Source: Robinsoniella peoriensis
GTDB lineage: Bacteria > Bacillota > Clostridia > Lachnospirales > Lachnospiraceae
NCBI RefSeq assembly: GCF_000797495.1
Contig: NZ_JTGN01000006.1
Coordinates: 429,449 to 493,448 of the forward strand
DNA length: 64,000 bases
Reading direction: 5' to 3'
Shown in pieces: positions 60,073-64,000 of this stretch (position 1 is the first letter of the stretch; every line of letters starts with the position of its first letter). The position numbers and the translations under genes were made by a program. The notes under the pieces were generated by a model. The model was given only the letters and a program-made list of their open reading frames with translations, was not told where the DNA came from and did no database searches.

Positions 60073-61476
60073 CTATACTATCCACGCATGAATCAGACGG
60101 TGCACCGCCTCGGCGATATCTGCTTCACAAAGATTTGCATATCCCAGAATTACTGTAGGCATCGTAGTCTTCCTGGGCGCTGCCACATAGTAAGCAGACA
60201 GCCCATAGACTTTAACGCCTTTCAGGCGCGCCTTCTCTATGGCATCATCTTCCGACATTCCATTTACAAAGCTCAATAATATATGAACACCTGCATTTTC
60301 TCCCGATATGGTACAGATACTTTCCAGTCCTTTGAGCTTTTCCAGCAATACATCATGCCTGCTTTTGTAAACTGCACGCATTTTATTTAAATGTCTCTCA
60401 TAGTAACCCTCATTCAGAAATCTGGAAATAATCATCTGATCTACTCTGGACACCGTAGAAGAAAATATTTTACCGATTACATCATATACCGCCAACAGCC
60501 TTTTTGGCAGAACCAGATAACTCACACGGATCGCAGGTGCAATTGACTTGGAAAACGTTCCGATATAAATCACCTTGTCATGGCTGTCATAGCCCTGTAA
60601 CGCCGGTATTGGTTTCCCTTTGTACCTAAATTCACTATCATAGTCATCTTCGATAATATAGCGCTTCTCGTCTTCTGACGCCCACTTTAAAAGCTGCATT
60701 CTCCGTTTGATTGGCATAATGGTCCCCAGGGGAAATTGATGGGACGGCATAACATAGGCGATATCCGCCCTGGAATTCTCAAGCTCTGCCACATCCATTC
60801 CGTTCTTATCCATATTAATTACCAGCATCTCATTAGAAAGTACGTTCAGAATATCATAAGCCTTTTTATAAGTTGGGTTTTCCATTGCTATGATATGGCC
60901 TCTTCCAAGAAGATTACATAAAAGCATAAGCAGATAATCATTACCTGCCCCAATAATAATCTGCTCCATACTGCAGTTTACACCTCGTGCCTGGTGCAGA
61001 TATGCTGCAATCGTCTCACGAAGTTCGCTCTCTCCTTTGGGTTCACCAAGCTGAAAAAAATCTTTATTATCTTCAAGCAGAATATTTTTTGAAATTTTTC
61101 TCCAGGCATTATGGGGAAAACTGTTTAAATCTACACCACTGGGTGAAAAGTCATAAGCAAAATACTCTTTTATTTCCTGTACTGCCTTTTTCGGCGCCTG
61201 AGCTGCCGTAGAAAGATGGTACAAGCCATCCAGATCACTTACAAAATAGCCTTTACAGGGAACAGCCTCTATATATCCCTCTGACAATAGCTGTTCGTAA
61301 GCCAATTCAACCGTACTTCTGCTTACCTGGAGATGTTTTGCCAGATTGCGGGTAGAGGGCAGCCTCTTTTTACAAGGCAGCCCTCCATTTTGGATATCAT
61401 TTTTGATATAATCATATATTTGCTCATACAGGGGCCTGGAAGATTGAACATCCAGGCTGATTGTTAATTCGTTCAT
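60073..61476 (-). CDS. MocR-family regulator (GntR helix-turn-helix plus aminotransferase domain)
   Basis: 467 residues. The N-terminal winged helix contains YIKNDIQNGGLPCKKRLPSTRNLAKHLQVSRSTVELAYEQLLSEGYIEAVP (about residues 23-73). The fold-I aminotransferase domain has the PLP-lysine region YIGTFSKSIAPAIRVSYLVLP and EDDYDSEFRYKG. MocR proteins sense PLP or GABA-like ligands; the target is unknown. The start lies 22 bp after glnS with GGGGGG seven bases upstream, so it shares that transcript. Confidence 0.9.
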   Translation of the reverse strand: MNELTISLDVQSSRPLYEQIYDYIKNDIQNGGLPCKKRLPSTRNLAKHLQVSRSTVELAYEQLLSEGYIEAVPCKGYFVSDLDGLYHLSTAAQAPKKAVQEIKEYFAYDFSPSGVDLNSFPHNAWRKISKNILLEDNKDFFQLGEPKGESELRETIAAYLHQARGVNCSMEQIIIGAGNDYLLMLLCNLLGRGHIIAMENPTYKKAYDILNVLSNEMLVINMDKNGMDVAELENSRADIAYVMPSHQFPLGTIMPIKRRMQLLKWASEDEKRYIIEDDYDSEFRYKGKPIPALQGYDSHDKVIYIGTFSKSIAPAIRVSYLVLPKRLLAVYDVIGKIFSSTVSRVDQMIISRFLNEGYYERHLNKMRAVYKSRHDVLLEKLKGLESICTISGENAGVHILLSFVNGMSEDDAIEKARLKGVKVYGLSAYYVAAPRKTTMPTVILGYANLCEADIAEAVHRLIHAWIV

Positions 61477-61498
61477 ATATTCCCCCCGCTGCCATAAT

Positions 61499-63163
61499 CT
61501 ATTTTGGCAGTTTAAAAGAACTCTTCAGAGATACAATTCGGTTAAACACCAGTGCATCCGGTTTGGAATCTTTTGCATCCACACAGAAAAAGCCCTGGCG
61601 CACAAACTGGAAGCTGTCATATGCTTTCGCATCTGCAAGGTTTGGCTCCACAAAACATTCTTTTAAAATAACCAGCGAATTAGGGTTCAGGTTTAAGCTT
61701 CCGTCTTCGTTGTAGACACCTTTTTCTTCATCGATAATATTTTCATAGAGACGTACTTCTGCTTTTAACGCTGTCGGTGCCGCTACCCAGTGAATGGTAC
61801 CTTTTACCTTACGTCCTGTAAAGCCCGTGCCGCACTTTGTCTCGGGATCATAGGTACAGTGAATTTCTGTTACGTTACCATCTTCATCCTTTATGAAGCT
61901 TTCACATTTCACAAAATACGCATTCATTAAACGTACTTCATTACCCGGGAACAAGCGGAAATATTTCCTTGGAGGCTCTTCCATAAAATCTTCCCTGTCA
62001 ATATATAATTCCCTGCAGAATGGAACTTTACGTTTGCCAAGGCTTTCATTTTCCAGATTATTATCAACATCCAGATACTCAATCTGTCCTTCCGGATAAT
62101 TGTCTATCACTAATTTAATCGGATCTAAAACGGCCATCATACGTGGTTTCTTCAGTTTTAAGTCCTCGCGGATACAGTATTCCAGCATGGCATAATCTAC
62201 AGAGCTCTGGCTTTTGCTCACTCCGCAAAGATCCATAAACATTTTAATAGACTCTGGTGTAAATCCGCGGCGTTTTAAGGCAGCAATGGAAACCAGTCTC
62301 GGATCATCCCAGCCATCCACAATGCCATCTTCCACCAGCTTACGGATGTAGCGCTTTCCGGTAACCACATTGGTCAGATATAACTTTGCAAATTCAATCT
62401 GTTTTGGCGGATGGGGATATTCCAGTTCACGAACCACCCAGTCGTAAAGCGGTCTGTGATCTTCAAATTCCAAAGTACAGATGGAATGTGTAATACCTTC
62501 AATTGCATCCTCAATCGGATGGGCAAAATCATACATCGGGTAAATGCACCACTGGTCCCCGGTATTATGATGTGTCATACGTGCAACACGGTAAATAATC
62601 GGATCACGCATGTTGATATTCGGAGATGCCATATCAATTTTTGCTCTTAACACCCGTTCACCGTCTTCATATTTGCCATTTTTCATGTTTTCAAATAATT
62701 CCAGGTTTTCTTCAACGCTTCTGTCCCGGAATGGGCTGTTCTTTCCCGGCTCCTTGAGGGTTCCGCGATATTCTCTGATCTGTTCCGCATTCAAATCACA
62801 GACATAGGCTTTTCCTTTTTTTATCAGCTTCACTGCACACTCATACATCTGCTCGAAATAATTGGATGCAAAAAACAGGCGGTCTTCCCAGTCAGCACCA
62901 AGCCATTTAATGTCTTCTTTGATAGACTCAACAAATTCCACTTTCTCTTTTGTAGGATTGGTATCATCAAATCGCATATTAAACTTGCCATGATACTCCT
63001 GTGCCAATCCGTAATTCAACAAGATTGACTTTGCATGTCCTATATGAAGATAGCCGTTTGGCTCTGGCGGGAATCTGGTACATACTGTCTCGCAATGTCC
63101 TTCTGCTAAATCTTTTTCAATAATCTGCTCAATAAAATTTTTGGAAACTGTCTCTTTTTCCAT
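61499..63163 (-). CDS. glnS: Glutaminyl-tRNA synthetase
   Basis: 554 residues, the usual GlnRS length. The HIGH motif is in [24 protein letters not shown]. The domain continues [25 protein letters not shown] and [24 protein letters not shown]. The KMSKS-equivalent loop here is VVTGKRYI, common in clostridial GlnRS. It charges tRNA(Gln) directly, so the organism has a GlnRS in addition to any amidotransferase route. The ATG at 63163 has AGGAGG seven bases upstream. No T-box leader is seen. Confidence 0.95.
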   Translation of the reverse strand: MEKETVSKNFIEQIIEKDLAEGHCETVCTRFPPEPNGYLHIGHAKSILLNYGLAQEYHGKFNMRFDDTNPTKEKVEFVESIKEDIKWLGADWEDRLFFASNYFEQMYECAVKLIKKGKAYVCDLNAEQIREYRGTLKEPGKNSPFRDRSVEENLELFENMKNGKYEDGERVLRAKIDMASPNINMRDPIIYRVARMTHHNTGDQWCIYPMYDFAHPIEDAIEGITHSICTLEFEDHRPLYDWVVRELEYPHPPKQIEFAKLYLTNVVTGKRYIRKLVEDGIVDGWDDPRLVSIAALKRRGFTPESIKMFMDLCGVSKSQSSVDYAMLEYCIREDLKLKKPRMMAVLDPIKLVIDNYPEGQIEYLDVDNNLENESLGKRKVPFCRELYIDREDFMEEPPRKYFRLFPGNEVRLMNAYFVKCESFIKDEDGNVTEIHCTYDPETKCGTGFTGRKVKGTIHWVAAPTALKAEVRLYENIIDEEKGVYNEDGSLNLNPNSLVILKECFVEPNLADAKAYDSFQFVRQGFFCVDAKDSKPDALVFNRIVSLKSSFKLPK

Positions 63164-63194
63164 GTCTTTCCTCCTAGGATATAGTCTGTTTTTC

Positions 63195-63223
63195 ATAATA
63201 CCATAATTTTCTCAAAATTACAA
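63195..63223 (-). promoter_or_regulatory. Promoter of glnS
   Basis: On the minus strand TTGTAA (63218-63223) and TATTAT (63195-63200) are separated by 17 bp, ~30 bp upstream of the start codon. Confidence 0.7.
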
Positions 63224-63343
63224 CGCTGTAAACGTTAGAAAAGTACTAATTATGCATCTGGTATCTTCTGAACAGGGTAGACTTTGAAGTTGGAAATTAT
63301 TAAATTGGGGGTTCGCTGGGTAAGGCCCTCCTGAATAAAAATA

Positions 63344-63372
63344 TTTACTTTTCCCTTCTCTTATATTATGAT
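63344..63372 (+). promoter_or_regulatory. Promoter of the lipid kinase gene
   Basis: TTTACT (63344-63349) and TATGAT (63367-63372) with 17-bp spacing, ~30 bp before the start codon. The 120 bp between this and the glnS promoter hold nothing I can identify. Confidence 0.6.
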
Positions 63373-63401
63373 GTTATCATATCAACTTTGGGGGAACTAT
63401 T

Positions 63402-64000
63402 ATGTATTATTTTATTGTAAATCCAAAATCCAGTTCCGGTAAAGGCCGAAAGATCTGGAATATGCTGGAGAAGGAATTGAGAGAGCGTAAAATTAAATAC
63501 ACCGTCTATTTTACCAAAAAGAAAAACCATGCCCTTCGTCTGGCTGAACTAATATCTACTACGAAAAATCCTTGTACGATTACTGCTGTGGGCGGAGACG
63601 GAACCGCAAATGAAGTAATCAACGGGCTTAAAAATCTGGACTCCATCGTGTTTGGTTATATTCCAACCGGTTCCAGTAACGACCTTGCAAGAGGCCTGCG
63701 TCTTCCTTCGAATCCCCTGGATGCCTTGAATGCAGTTCTGCATCCAACCAGAATTCAAAAGGTCAGCATTGGTGTCAATCAAAGCAAACAGGAATGCAGG
63801 AACTTTATCGTCAGTACCGGTATTGGCTTCGATGCAGCAGTCTGCCACGAAGCCCTGCACTCCACCTTAAAAAAAGCTTTGAATAAAGTTAAACTTGGTA
63901 AACTGACCTATGTTGGGATTGCATTAAAGCAGCTGTTCCTCTTAAAACCGGCTTCCATGACACTGACAATGGATGATAAAAGGAAACATTTCTATAAAAA
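63402..64000 (+). CDS. Diacylglycerol/lipid kinase, YegS/DagK family (partial)
   Basis: First ~199 residues; the gene runs off the right edge. It begins MYYFIVNPKSSSGKGRKIW, the nucleotide-binding start of the DAGK catalytic domain. TAVGGDGTANEVINGL (about residues 61-76) is the GGDGT phosphate loop, and GYIPTGSSNDLARGL the second signature. These kinases phosphorylate diacylglycerol or related lipids on the cytoplasmic membrane face. The site GGGGGAACTATT precedes the ATG. Confidence 0.92.
   Translation, partial: MYYFIVNPKSSSGKGRKIWNMLEKELRERKIKYTVYFTKKKNHALRLAELISTTKNPCTITAVGGDGTANEVINGLKNLDSIVFGYIPTGSSNDLARGLRLPSNPLDALNAVLHPTRIQKVSIGVNQSKQECRNFIVSTGIGFDAAVCHEALHSTLKKALNKVKLGKLTYVGIALKQLFLLKPASMTLTMDDKRKHFYK

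Noticed and set aside
63164..63340. Possible T-box leader upstream of glnS
   Set aside because: No GGTGG-type T-box sequence or terminator was found, and an ordinary promoter lies ~30 bp from the start.

Overview
The window looks like a chromosome segment of a low-to-mid GC gut Firmicute, most likely a Lachnospiraceae member (Blautia-, Robinsoniella- or Hungatella-like). The grounds are AGGAGG ribosome sites, TTGACA/TATAAT-type promoters, large sugar-ABC/glycosidase loci, MocR, AzlCD and Rpn-type genes, and an assimilatory AprAB-type sulfate pathway. The genus is inference. No rRNA, tRNA or CRISPR was seen.

Region by region. (1) 1-7070, minus strand: a sulfate uptake and activation operon. 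Transcription order is promoter, Cys-rich leader peptide, yezD-like gene, strong terminator-like hairpin, sulfate-binding lipoprotein, cysT, cysW, cysA, aprA, aprB, cysD (cut by the window edge). (2) 7190-9734: a MATE exporter and a metallo-beta-lactamase-fold hydrolase among non-coding repeats. (3) 9906-33873, minus strand: a very large glycan locus. It begins with a sugar ABC transporter and continues with an Asp/Glu-racemase-like protein, FGGY kinase, class II ketose-bisphosphate aldolase, GH38 alpha-mannosidase, DUF1537 kinase, SIS isomerase, ROK kinase, a second GH38, a UroD-family protein, GH2 beta-mannosidase, a Sip1/GH36-like enzyme, an AraD-like aldolase and a GH13_18 sucrose-phosphorylase-like enzyme. 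Two tandem DeoR regulators (34246-35879) are divergent from it. The set fits import and dismantling of mannose-rich glycans plus phosphorylation and aldol cleavage of the products. (4) 35986-36924: an Rpn-family nuclease. (5) 37308-43912: a raffinose/melibiose-type operon (binding protein, two permeases, GH36 alpha-galactosidase) with a divergent AraC regulator. (6) 43929-48744: a membrane GGDEF protein and an ABC-2 exporter. (7) 48859-53221: a disturbed region with a gene remnant, two small unknown genes, a complete IS3-family element, structured repeats and a YdcF-family gene. (8) 53643-60055: azlCD, a LiaF-like membrane protein, a His-rich P1B metal ATPase with an ArsR-family sensor, and a small acidic membrane protein. 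(9) 60073-64000: mocR and glnS on the minus strand and a partial lipid kinase on the plus strand.

The most interesting signals are non-coding. One is the polycysteine leader ORF ahead of the sulfate operon, with a downstream terminator that could act as an attenuator. A second is a family of small hairpins with compensatory stem changes, mostly sitting just upstream of ribosome-binding sites ('C' elements). A third is a ~160-bp inverted-repeat element ('A' element) that abuts the 3' ends of minus-strand genes and supplies stop codons to two of them. Further structured repeats ('B' and 'D' elements) and short tandem repeats lie next to start or stop codons. Start codons were chosen from Shine-Dalgarno spacing and overlaps, so several genes are shorter than their longest open frames.
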